A DNA stretch of 64,000 nucleotides from UBA11612 sp965228575 (GTDB lineage: Bacteria > Pseudomonadota > Alphaproteobacteria > Rhodospirillales > Rhodospirillaceae), in NCBI GenBank assembly GCA_965228575.1, contig CBDDHW010000007.1, positions 46,775 through 110,774 of the forward strand, given 5' to 3'. Below, piece after piece: positions 44,799 through 52,971 of this stretch. Each line of letters opens with the position of its first letter. Positions within the stretch are counted from its first letter, which is position 1. The notes below the pieces were generated by a model. That model was not told the origin of the DNA and searched no databases. It was given only the letters and a program-made list of their open reading frames with translations. The translations under genes were made by a program, and so were the position numbers.

Positions 44799-46184
44799 AT
44801 GAGACTGCGTCAGGATTTGACTGTTGGATTGGCTGTTGTTGCGTTGTCGACCGGTTTGGGGTTGGCAACGCCAACAGTAGCTCACGAGTATTGGCGTTCG
44901 GAAACCAATCCGACCACCGAAGAATACGTACAAGTTCCAATGCCCCCTGGATTTAGCGTGCAAGCGACGGACGTCGAAGGACCGGTGTTTGCCAACCCGG
45001 ATGGCAAAACTCTCTACTACTGGCCTTTGTTTAGTTTGCGGAACGGTGACTTAGGGGATCGCAAGGATCAGGTTTCAACCTGTAACGACCATCTCTTCAC
45101 CACGAATTCAGGACTAATGAGCCCGTATCCGCCGGGTTTGGAGCTTCCAGACCTCGACACGCGCCCCACTTGTACTGATGACTGGCCACCGGTCTTGGCT
45201 GATGAGGGCGCTCAGGACATCGGCAACTGGACCGTCATGGACCGGGAAGACGGAACCAAGCAATGGGCGTACAACGGTTATCCTCTGTACACGTCCGTGC
45301 TCGATGAGCAGCCTGGAGACGTGCGAGGTGGAACAAAGTTTGAGCCTGCCAACGACGGGCCAGCGGTTCGCGTACCTGTTGGGCCGCCCTCGAATGTCCC
45401 ACCAGAATTTAATGTTGCCCAGATGACAACGGGCCGCATGTTGATTAACCATGTGGGCTACGCGGTTTATTCTTCCGATGCCGATGGGGTTAATAAGTCG
45501 AATTGCGATGAAGATTGCCTGCGCTATTGGAAGCCTGTCGTTGCTCCTGAAACTGCTCAGTCGCAAGGGGAGTGGACCGTGATCGAACGGTCTCCGGGTA
45601 TTCGACAATGGTCGTTTAGAGGCAAACCCCTCTATACACGCATCGCCGATCCGCGGTTCAGAAGCTTCACCGGAGGTGACGTTCCGGGTTGGAATAATGT
45701 GTTTACGCAAAAAGCTCCCGCACCGCCGGAGGAATTCACAATTCAATCCGCAAGAATCGGTCATGTTTTGGCCGATGCCGAGGGTAGAACGATTTACGTC
45801 TACAACTGTGGAGACGATGCTCCTGATCAGCTTGCGTGCGATCACCCGGGTACAACGCAGGTTTACCGTCTTGCGATTTGCGGCGGCGGTGACATTGAGA
45901 AATGCCACGAGACGTGGCCCTATGTTCTCGCCTCTGAAGATGCAACGACAAACAATCGGCTTTGGAGCGTCATGGCGATTGATCCCAAAACCGGAAAACA
46001 CGCGGAACCGGGTCAAGAAGATGCGCTACACGTTTGGGCGTATCGAGGCCGCCCGGTTTATAATTTCGCCGGAGATCAACGTGCCGGTGAAACCCGTGGC
46101 GATGGCTGGGGCGAATTTTATGGTTACCGAAACGGCTTTAAGGCGTTTTGGCTAAGAGACGATTTCCTCGACAACGCTGGTTAA
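44799..46184 (+). CDS. Secreted protein with three COG4315-type repeats
   Basis: A 461-residue protein with a signal peptide (cleavage near TVAHEY, residue 28). Three repeats of the 'secreted repeat of unknown function' family are visible: each has a G.T(L/I)Y stretch, cysteines, a WPP/WKP/WPY motif and a QWAYNGYPLY / QWSFRGKPLY / VWAYRGRPVY motif, at about residues 55-175, 205-305 and 320-445. The family often accompanies electron-transfer or surface proteins. GGAGAGG precedes the ATG. It follows the PSD-family gene by 122 bases and precedes the next secreted protein by 30 bases, so a common operon is likely. Confidence 0.8.
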   Translation: MRLRQDLTVGLAVVALSTGLGLATPTVAHEYWRSETNPTTEEYVQVPMPPGFSVQATDVEGPVFANPDGKTLYYWPLFSLRNGDLGDRKDQVSTCNDHLFTTNSGLMSPYPPGLELPDLDTRPTCTDDWPPVLADEGAQDIGNWTVMDREDGTKQWAYNGYPLYTSVLDEQPGDVRGGTKFEPANDGPAVRVPVGPPSNVPPEFNVAQMTTGRMLINHVGYAVYSSDADGVNKSNCDEDCLRYWKPVVAPETAQSQGEWTVIERSPGIRQWSFRGKPLYTRIADPRFRSFTGGDVPGWNNVFTQKAPAPPEEFTIQSARIGHVLADAEGRTIYVYNCGDDAPDQLACDHPGTTQVYRLAICGGGDIEKCHETWPYVLASEDATTNNRLWSVMAIDPKTGKHAEPGQEDALHVWAYRGRPVYNFAGDQRAGETRGDGWGEFYGYRNGFKAFWLRDDFLDNAG

Positions 46185-46214
46185 GTGCTAGTGATTGAAC
46201 CCAAGGAGAGATTT

Positions 46215-47378
46215 ATGAAACGCGAATTGCCGACAAAAGTTAAGGGACATCGGTCGATAACCGCTGGTGTCTGTGCTGCCGCGGTTGCTTTTTCTTTTTG
46301 CTCAATAAGTGGTGCTGCAGCGGACAGCGGAGCGAGTGTTTTAAAGGATGGAACCATTGGCTACGCAATGACCATGCGCCATTGGGCCATATACCAAACT
46401 CCTGAAGGTAAAGTGGAATGCCCCAACGGGTTTAACACTGGCCCACGCGAGCAATTTAAGATGTTGTTTCCCGACGATGGAACCAAGCGGACACTGCTAG
46501 AGACCCAACTCGCACGGGAAAGCGAAGTATGGCACCCAAATTTGACCGAAGAACCTTACCCCTTTTACGAAGTAGCGGGAAATACAGCTATTGGCCTAGA
46601 TCTCGATGGGCGAACAGATGCGAATGATTTTGTAAGTCCGGAAGGTGATGAGGGCGTCGACAATCAGTTGTATCGTGCGATTGGCTGCATTGCGAATTTT
46701 CGCGGTCCCGATGGGACAGCTTATCACTTCGAAAACAATTATATGAAACGATACAACTACAATCGTTTCTTGATTGAACTCACAGGTGTCGATGATCTTG
46801 AGAACGATAACGACGTTACAGTCACGACCTATCGTGGCCTTGATGGTTTGCTAACCGATGCGACCGGGAAGGATTTTATTCCAGGTGGCACGCAGCGCAT
46901 TGATGGGCGCTGGGGCGATGAGTTCATCCAGACATTTAAGGGTAAAATTGTCGACGGTATTTTAACCACTGAAGCGAAGGACTTGAACCTACCTTGGTCT
47001 GTGACATTTGACACAAACCACATTCAGTACCTCAAAGACGTTCGTTTCAATCTCCGGATTACGCCGCAAGGCGCGGAAGGTTTAATGGGGATGTATGCGG
47101 ATGTGCACGATTGGTACTACCACGGGACTGTGGGTTGGTCGACGCATCACCAAAGTTATGGGCAGGAGTCTTCGCCGTCGATGTATCGAGCGTTTCATCG
47201 ATTGGCCGACGCGTATCCGGACCCGGTCACTGGCGAGAACACGGCCATGTCCGCCGCACTCGATGTAAAATTCACGCAGGTGTTTATCCTGCATCCTGAG
47301 CCAGAAGGCGGTGAAGAAAACAATATTGCTGCTGTTGAAGAAACAGGCGCGCAGAATAATGTAGCGTTCGCTCGATAA
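46215..47378 (+). CDS. Secreted protein of unrecognised family
   Basis: A 387-residue protein with a signal peptide (MKRELP start, cleavage near GAAADSG, residue 37). I do not recognise its family. It has two cysteines after the signal (in VECPNG and AIGCIANF), many aromatic residues, and acidic patterns such as DLDGRTDANDF and DDLENDNDV that could bind calcium. The C-terminal tail is Glu/Ala/Asn-rich. AAGGAGAG lies upstream of the ATG at 46215. It is closely coupled with the COG4315-type gene and ends at a strong terminator, so it is probably the last of a three-gene exported set. Confidence 0.75.
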   Translation: MKRELPTKVKGHRSITAGVCAAAVAFSFCSISGAAADSGASVLKDGTIGYAMTMRHWAIYQTPEGKVECPNGFNTGPREQFKMLFPDDGTKRTLLETQLARESEVWHPNLTEEPYPFYEVAGNTAIGLDLDGRTDANDFVSPEGDEGVDNQLYRAIGCIANFRGPDGTAYHFENNYMKRYNYNRFLIELTGVDDLENDNDVTVTTYRGLDGLLTDATGKDFIPGGTQRIDGRWGDEFIQTFKGKIVDGILTTEAKDLNLPWSVTFDTNHIQYLKDVRFNLRITPQGAEGLMGMYADVHDWYYHGTVGWSTHHQSYGQESSPSMYRAFHRLADAYPDPVTGENTAMSAALDVKFTQVFILHPEPEGGEENNIAAVEETGAQNNVAFAR

Positions 47379-47431
47379 CAAAACATTGCCCGGTCAGATT
47401 TACGGCCGACACTTTAAGACCACTACTGAGA

Positions 47432-47465
47432 AGCCATCTATTACATTGTAATAGATGGCTTTTTT
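47432..47465 (+). terminator. Strong rho-independent terminator
   Basis: A 13-base perfect stem (AGCCATCTATTAC / GTAATAGATGGCT) with a three-base loop followed by six T. It closes the 42.9-47.4 kb locus. Confidence 0.95.
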
Positions 47466-47563
47466 CTATGAGATAGTCTGCTGAGGCTTACAGAGCAGAA
47501 GGCTCATTCTTGTAGAAAACCAAGTGATGTCTAGAGTCGAACTCTCAATTTTAGGAGATCTGA

Positions 47564-48334
47564 ATGCTGCGCGAAATTTTTAACGTAGCTCAATTAATAA
47601 AAGTTGTTCTTGCGTGCACGGCTGCAATCCTCATAGCGGGGTGCGCTGGAGGTACAGGGGTAGGTCTTAACCTTGTACCCGCTGCCCAAGTCGAAGCGAT
47701 GGGTCTGGAGACGTGGCAAAAAATACGAGCTCAAACACGAGAGACGAACAACCAAGCGCTTCAGCAGACGGCGCAGGACGTGGGCCGAAAAGTTTTGGGC
47801 GGGGCCGGAGAAAACCCCGACGCGTGGGAGATCGTTGTTTTCGAGGGTGAGGAGGTAAACGCTTTCGCGCTTCCAGGCCGCAAAATTGGGGTCTACGAGG
47901 GTATGTTTCGCGTCGCAGACACGGCCGATCAACTCGCAGCAATTATTGGTCATGAGATAGGCCACGTTCAGCAACAGCACGCCGCCGAACGCGTTAACAC
48001 CCAAGTTAGTGCTCAAGCTGGAACGGCCCTTATTGCAGGCGTTCTTGGTGCGGCTGATCTCGCGCGACCGGAGATTGTCGCGCAAGTTGTTGGTGCCGGT
48101 CTGACGTACGGCGTGGTTCTTCCCTATTCTAGAAACCAAGAGCTGGAGGCAGACAAGGTCGGGGTCATGCACATGCTGCGCGCGGGCTATAACCCTAGAG
48201 CCGCAATTGAGCTATGGCGCGCTATGGGGGCCTTGGGAGATCGTCCGCCTGAGGTGCTTTCAACCCACCCCGATCCTCAACGCCGCATGGCTGTGATAGA
48301 GGAAATGGTCAATGCGCTAGAAACGCGTCAGTAA
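47564..48334 (+). CDS. M48-family metalloprotease lipoprotein
   Basis: A 256-residue periplasmic zinc protease tethered as a lipoprotein (lipobox IAGC, Cys27). The zinc motif HEIGH is at residues 130-134 and the third ligand lies in NQELEADKVG near residue 190. LoiP/YggG-like in size, these proteins help with outer-membrane protein quality control. GGAGATC precedes the ATG. It stands alone between two terminators. Confidence 0.92.
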   Translation: MLREIFNVAQLIKVVLACTAAILIAGCAGGTGVGLNLVPAAQVEAMGLETWQKIRAQTRETNNQALQQTAQDVGRKVLGGAGENPDAWEIVVFEGEEVNAFALPGRKIGVYEGMFRVADTADQLAAIIGHEIGHVQQQHAAERVNTQVSAQAGTALIAGVLGAADLARPEIVAQVVGAGLTYGVVLPYSRNQELEADKVGVMHMLRAGYNPRAAIELWRAMGALGDRPPEVLSTHPDPQRRMAVIEEMVNALETRQ

Positions 48335-48348
48335 ATCTCAGAATCGAA

Positions 48349-48378
48349 AACGGCCTTCCCGCTTTTGAGAAGGCCGTT
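48349..48378. terminator. Bidirectional terminator-like hairpin
   Basis: AACGGCCTTC pairs perfectly with GAAGGCCGTT around a ten-base loop. On the minus strand it is followed by a short T run, fitting the end of the tRNA transcript; on the plus strand it could end the M48 gene. Confidence 0.7.
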
Positions 48379-48403
48379 CGAACGGGAAATTAGGCTTTTC
48401 TAT

Positions 48404-48480
48404 TGGTCGGAGTGAGAGGATTTGAACCTCCGGCCCCTGCCTCCCGAAGGCAGTGCTCTACCGGGCTGAGCTACACTCCG
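48404..48480 (-). tRNA. tRNA-Pro (anticodon CGG)
   Basis: A 77-base cloverleaf on the minus strand. The acceptor stem is CGGAGTG / CACTCCG, the anticodon stem CTGCC / GGCAG encloses the loop TTCGGGA (anticodon CGG), and the T arm contains GGTTCAAATCC. Discriminator A is followed by an encoded CCA. It reads proline codon CCG. Confidence 0.96.
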
Positions 48481-48589
48481 GCTGGACGGGACTTTTTGTG
48501 GTCCCGGACGGCGTGCTTATAGCCGCAGGAGGGCGGGGGGTGCAAGCTCGCCTCTCGGTACAAATTCACCAATTTTAGGGCAACAGCGC

Positions 48590-49666
48590 CTAGTGCGCGC
48601 GCTCAATACAAAAATCGATAATATCGAGCAATGCGGTTTTGACCTTGCTGTCCGGGAAGATTCCCAGCGCGTCTCGCGCGACTGCACCGTAGTGTTTCGC
48701 ACGGTTGATGGTGTCTGCGACGCTACCATGGGTCTCCATGAGGCTCATCGCGCGGTCCAAGTCTTCATCAGTTTGATTGAGATCTTCCAATGTTCGTTTC
48801 CAGAAGGAGCGCTCATCATCTGAGCCACGCCGAAAGGCCAAGATAACAGGGAGCGTGATTTTGCCTTCACGAAAATCATCGCCGATCGTCTTTCCGAGTT
48901 CGTGTTGGCGCGCCGAGTAGTCCAAGACATCATCGATGAGCTGAAAGGCGATACCCAAATTAAGTCCGTATACACGTAATGCTTCTTCTTCAACGTCGGG
49001 GCGTTCCGCGACAACGGCGCCGATTTGTGATGCGGCGGCGAACAACGCGGCAGTTTTGGATTGAATAACTTCCAAATATTGCGCTTCGCTGGTCTGGGTA
49101 TCGTTAGTGGTAAGAAGTTGGTGGACTTCACCTTCGGATATCACGGATGACGCGCGAGAGAGTATCTCAAGGACTTTTAGGGAACCGTCCTCGACCATGA
49201 GCTCGAAGGCGCGACTAAATAAGAAATCCCCAACCAAGACGCTTGATTGATTGCCCCAGATCGCGTTTGCGCTGGAACGGCCGCGGCGCAATTCGCTTTC
49301 GTCAACAACGTCGTCGTGGAGCAGAGTCGCTGTATGAATAAACTCGACGCAGGTGGAGAGCTTGATGTGGCGCTCTCCTGTGTATTTGCAAAGACGTGCT
49401 GCTGCCAGCGTGAGCAGGGGCCTCAGTCGCTTTCCGCCGGCGGCTACGATGTGCCCGGCCAACTGAGGGATGAGCGCGACGGGGCTATGCATCCGCTCAA
49501 CGATCGTGCGGTTTACAGCCTTTAAATCCTCATCGACCAAGGCGACCAACGCATCCAAGGCCTCAACCTTGGTGCGTCGGCTGGCATCCAAATTCACAAC
49601 TGTGGCCAAGTGCGGTCCTTTCGGTCTGGCGCGCGGCAAAATAGGGGTCATAGGAAAGGGTTGCAA
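48590..49666 (-). CDS. Polyprenyl diphosphate synthase (ubiquinone side chain)
   Basis: Makes the long isoprenoid tail for ubiquinone from farnesyl diphosphate and isopentenyl diphosphate. The 358-residue enzyme has both aspartate-rich motifs, DDVVD at 118-122 and DDVLD at 245-249, plus GGKRLRP and GDDFREGKITLP. It corresponds to IspB-type (octa- or decaprenyl) synthases; chain length cannot be read from sequence by eye. The first 20-25 residues are not conserved and ATG 49651 may be the true start. It is divergent from the DUF2007 gene. Confidence 0.92.
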   Translation of the reverse strand: MQPFPMTPILPRARPKGPHLATVVNLDASRRTKVEALDALVALVDEDLKAVNRTIVERMHSPVALIPQLAGHIVAAGGKRLRPLLTLAAARLCKYTGERHIKLSTCVEFIHTATLLHDDVVDESELRRGRSSANAIWGNQSSVLVGDFLFSRAFELMVEDGSLKVLEILSRASSVISEGEVHQLLTTNDTQTSEAQYLEVIQSKTAALFAAASQIGAVVAERPDVEEEALRVYGLNLGIAFQLIDDVLDYSARQHELGKTIGDDFREGKITLPVILAFRRGSDDERSFWKRTLEDLNQTDEDLDRAMSLMETHGSVADTINRAKHYGAVARDALGIFPDSKVKTALLDIIDFCIERAH

Positions 49667-49794
49667 CCGCAGTTATCAGCGTTGCTACTCCCCACCCTCA
49701 TTTTTAGCTTCCTTGCCAATTGTACGTGGGGACGGCACCCTGAGGCTATGACTAATTGGTGGACCAAGAAGTCACCACAAAATAGGACGTCTTT

Positions 49795-50025
49795 ATGATC
49801 GAGTTGTTGCGCTCCGAAAATCCAGTCCTGATTTCCGCTCTTAAAGCGGCCCTCGCTGATGTACGCATTCAAGTGTATGAATTCGACGGGGCGTGGGCAG
49901 ATACTTATGCCGGTTTAACTCCAAGACGTCTGATGGTCGCCGAGGAAGATTTGGGAAAAGCGCGATCTGTAGCTCGCGAGATATGTCCCGAGGAATTACC
50001 GCCTCTAGGTGCGAGTGGGTCTTAG
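49795..50025 (+). CDS. DUF2007 domain small protein
   Basis: A 76-residue protein of the DUF2007 family (putative signal-transducing), with the pattern E.LRSENPVLISALKAAL.D..I.VYEFDG near the start and LMVAEEDLGKAR near the end. Its role is unknown. Its stop directly abuts the start of the methyltransferase gene, with no spacer, so translation is coupled. This pairing is frequent in Alphaproteobacteria. Confidence 0.88.
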   Translation: MIELLRSENPVLISALKAALADVRIQVYEFDGAWADTYAGLTPRRLMVAEEDLGKARSVAREICPEELPPLGASGS

Positions 50026-50790
50026 ATGAGCGCGAAGCCATCAACGATAGACCAAGCCAAAAATGCTTTCACTGACGACACGTTCCTTGGTGGACGCGTT
50101 GTCGTTCGGCAACCCACTACAGGGTATAGGGCGGCGATAGATCCGGTTTTGCTCGCCGCTGGGGTTCAGGCGAAAGCAGGACAGCGTGTTTTGGATGCTG
50201 GGTGCGGGAGCGGTGCCGCCATGTTTTGTCTGGCAGCCCGGATTAGCGGTTTGAAATTGACAGGCCTCGAGCTGCAGCCGGAGCTTGCGGCATTCGCGAG
50301 AGAGGGGGTCGCCTTAAATAGTTTAAGTCAGGAAAACGTGCGAATCGTTGAAGGCGATATCAGCGCGGTGCCCGAGGATTTCAAGAATGTTTTTGACGTG
50401 GTGGTAACCAATCCACCCTTCGGTGAGATCGGAAATGCGCCTCCCAATGAATCTCTCTGTGTTGCTCATATGGAAGGAGAGGTCGATTTACAAAGTTGGA
50501 TTTCTGCATGCCTTGCATGCCTAAAACAAAAAGGGCGCTTTATTGTAATTCATCGTGGAGATCGGTTAACCGACGTCATCCGCGCTCTATATGGTCGGGC
50601 TGGTGACGTTCATATTTATCCCATTTTCTCAAAGGCGGGTGCGCCGGCGCGGCGCGTGATAGTGAACGCAGGGAAGGGTCGCAGGTCACCAGACACGGTG
50701 TTGCCGGGTATGGTGGTCCATAGGCATGACGGCAGATTCACGGAGGAAGCGGAGCGGGTCTTGCGAGACGCTAATCCGCTTTTTACATAG
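50026..50790 (+). CDS. tRNA1(Val) adenine N6-methyltransferase-like protein
   Basis: A 254-residue class I methyltransferase. SAM motif I is VLDAGCGSGAA and the catalytic motif is VVTNPPFGE, the NPPF type used by N6-adenine methylases. The arrangement (FLGGRVVVRQPTTGYRAAIDPVLLAA at the start) is that of the TrmN6/YfiC family that modifies adenine 37 in tRNA-Val. The substrate is inferred from the family. Confidence 0.88.
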   Translation: MSAKPSTIDQAKNAFTDDTFLGGRVVVRQPTTGYRAAIDPVLLAAGVQAKAGQRVLDAGCGSGAAMFCLAARISGLKLTGLELQPELAAFAREGVALNSLSQENVRIVEGDISAVPEDFKNVFDVVVTNPPFGEIGNAPPNESLCVAHMEGEVDLQSWISACLACLKQKGRFIVIHRGDRLTDVIRALYGRAGDVHIYPIFSKAGAPARRVIVNAGKGRRSPDTVLPGMVVHRHDGRFTEEAERVLRDANPLFT

Positions 50791-50838
50791 GTCTTTGTCG
50801 TTTTCTTTATTCACTCTAAGCGGTAATCTTCGCGTGTT

Positions 50839-51723
50839 ATGAGCATTTTTGATTCATTCAATGACCTGTTGGCCCGATTTGGCCTGGGGGGCAGGAGTAG
50901 CGCTCCGGTTGTGACTGTTCTTCGTCTCAACGGGGTGATCAAGAGCGCTGGGATGGGGCGCCGTGGCCTCAATTTAGCTGCGCTTGAACCCAGTATTAGA
51001 AAAGCGTTTTCAAAACGCGCTAGGGCCGTTTGCCTTCTTATCAATTCACCGGGGGGATCGCCGGTCCAGTCCTCGCAAATTGCCGCCTACATTCGCCATG
51101 TTTCTCAAGAAAAGAAGGTGCCTGTATTTGCGTTTGCCGAGGATGTCGCGGCCTCTGGTGGGTACTGGCTGTCATTGGCGGCTGACGAAATTTACGCTGA
51201 CGCGATGTCAGTTGTCGGTTCGATTGGCGTAATTTCGGCGAGTTTCGGTTTTCAGGATTTAATCGAGCGCATTGGCGTTGAACGTCGAGTGCACACCCAA
51301 GGAGAAAATAAGAGCCTGCTCGACCCATTCAAACCCGAAGACCCGGAAGATGTGAAGCGGCTGTCGGAGATTCAGTCAGATATTCATCGACAGTTTATTG
51401 AGGCGGTCAAACAAAGACGCGGTGAGCGACTGGTCGCAGATGACGAAACAGTTTTTAACGGCGACATATGGACTGGCGAACGTGCCCTTGAGTTGGGATT
51501 GATCGATGGGCTTGGAGATATGCGGACCATCGTTAGACGAAAGTATGGCCCAGACGTAAAATTCGTTGTGGTTCACCGTCCTATGAGTTGGCTGGAGCGC
51601 CGTTTTGGCCGAATTGCCTCATTCTTAGGATCGCCTGAGCAAGAGTCAGGACCGACAGGTTGGGCGTCAGATTTAATTGCAGCGGTAGAAGAGCGTTCTC
51701 TTTGGTCGCGTTTCGGACTGTAA
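50839..51723 (+). CDS. S49-family signal peptide peptidase (SppA/SohB-like)
   Basis: A 294-residue serine protease that degrades cleaved signal peptides or membrane proteins. The catalytic serine is Ser106 (VAASGGYW) and the general base Lys158 (GENKSLLDPF); INSPGGSPVQS forms the oxyanion region. There is no clear membrane helix, which distinguishes it from classical SppA. It begins 48 bases after the methyltransferase and 13 bases before a small membrane protein gene. Confidence 0.93.
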   Translation: MSIFDSFNDLLARFGLGGRSSAPVVTVLRLNGVIKSAGMGRRGLNLAALEPSIRKAFSKRARAVCLLINSPGGSPVQSSQIAAYIRHVSQEKKVPVFAFAEDVAASGGYWLSLAADEIYADAMSVVGSIGVISASFGFQDLIERIGVERRVHTQGENKSLLDPFKPEDPEDVKRLSEIQSDIHRQFIEAVKQRRGERLVADDETVFNGDIWTGERALELGLIDGLGDMRTIVRRKYGPDVKFVVVHRPMSWLERRFGRIASFLGSPEQESGPTGWASDLIAAVEERSLWSRFGL

Positions 51724-51736
51724 GTTAGTCGCGAAT

Positions 51737-51970
51737 ATGATCAGTGCCCTAAAAATTTTATTTACTCTTGTTGTTATCGCCATCGTGTATTGGGGATTTA
51801 AATACCGGTGGCGTATGGGCGATATGGGAAAATCAGTTCGCGATATTAAGAACAAGCGGACGACGTCAGATCAGAAAGGAGCCACTCCGACGGCTCAGGA
51901 TCTTGTGCGATGTCCGAAATGTGATGCCTATATTCCCGCTGGGTCCACATGTTCGTGCGAAGAGGCTTAG
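51737..51970 (+). CDS. Small membrane protein with C-terminal zinc-ribbon-like motif
   Basis: A 77-residue protein with one N-terminal membrane helix (ALKILFTLVVIAIVYWGF), a basic linker, and a C-terminal CPKC...CSC cysteine cluster that may bind zinc. It is not a family I can name. It sits in the conserved block between the S49 peptidase and glyQ. Codon use and a tight gap to the peptidase gene support it as real. Confidence 0.75.
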   Translation: MISALKILFTLVVIAIVYWGFKYRWRMGDMGKSVRDIKNKRTTSDQKGATPTAQDLVRCPKCDAYIPAGSTCSCEEA

Positions 51971-52050
51971 AATCGCTGTAAAATCACGGCATTGCTTGAT
52001 TCTGACTGGTGGCTCCACTAGCTTCCGCTGCTCTGCCGAAAGAAGTTGTC

Positions 52051-52968
52051 ATGCCTGCTAAAAAATCCAAGTCGAAATCTAAAGCGAAATCTAAAAGGAA
52101 ACTCAAAACGCCGAGTTTCCAATCGCTGATTCTCAAATTGCAAGAATTTTGGGCGGATCAAGGCTGTGTCATCCTTCAGCCATATGACATGGAGATGGGC
52201 GCAGGCACATTTCATCCCGCAACAACTTTGCGCGCGCTCGGACCGGACACATGGAACGCCGCCTATGTTCAACCCTCTCGCAGGCCAACTGATGGTCGGT
52301 ATGGCGAGAATCCAAACAGACTGCAACACTACTATCAATATCAAGTCATTTTGAAGCCATCACCAGAAGACCCGCAAAGTCTTTATTTGGAGAGTTTGAA
52401 AGCGATCGGCATCGATCCAATGGCTCACGATATTCGTTTTGTAGAAGACGACTGGGAAAGCCCAACTCTTGGCGCGTGGGGTCTAGGTTGGGAGGTATGG
52501 TGCGATGGAATGGAAGTCACCCAGTTTACTTACTTCCAGCAAGTCGGTGGTTTGGAATGTGATCCTGTATCCGTGGAGTTGACATACGGCCTTGAACGTC
52601 TTGCGATGTATGTGCAAGGCGTCGAGAACGTTTATGACCTCGATTTTAATGGACGCGGCGTGTCCTACGGCGATGTATTCCACCGTGCTGAGGTGGAATA
52701 CTCAGCGCATAACTTCGAGCACGCCGACACGGATATCTTGTTTAAGCGCTTCGCGGATTGTGAGCAGGAATGCCGCGCTTTAGTCGATAAAAAGTTGGCT
52801 CTCCCCGCCTATGATCAATGCATTAAGGCTTCGCATACGTTTAACTTGCTCGATGCGCGCGGCGTGATCAGCGTAACCGAGCGAGCTTCTTATATTGCGC
52901 GGGTTCGAGCTTTGGCCAAGTCATGTTGTGAAGCGTGGTTGGCGATTGCTACAAGCCAGGTGGGCTAA
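52051..52968 (+). CDS. glyQ: Glycyl-tRNA synthetase alpha subunit
   Basis: Catalytic subunit of the bacterial alpha2-beta2 glycyl-tRNA synthetase. The 305-residue chain contains the conserved LKLQEFWADQGCVILQPYD.E.GAGTFHP opening of the fold, NRLQHYYQYQVI and LGWEVWCDGMEVTQFTYFQQ. An extra Lys/Ser-rich N-terminal tail of about 20 residues precedes the usual start; a still longer reading from 52009 lacks a better site. The beta subunit gene follows after three bases. Confidence 0.95.
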   Translation: MPAKKSKSKSKAKSKRKLKTPSFQSLILKLQEFWADQGCVILQPYDMEMGAGTFHPATTLRALGPDTWNAAYVQPSRRPTDGRYGENPNRLQHYYQYQVILKPSPEDPQSLYLESLKAIGIDPMAHDIRFVEDDWESPTLGAWGLGWEVWCDGMEVTQFTYFQQVGGLECDPVSVELTYGLERLAMYVQGVENVYDLDFNGRGVSYGDVFHRAEVEYSAHNFEHADTDILFKRFADCEQECRALVDKKLALPAYDQCIKASHTFNLLDARGVISVTERASYIARVRALAKSCCEAWLAIATSQVG

Positions 52969-52971
52969 TAA

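Noticed and set aside
45114..46016. Open frame of 300 codons on the minus strand within the COG4315-type gene
   Set aside because: It is a shadow of the sense gene, which has a signal peptide and three clear repeats.
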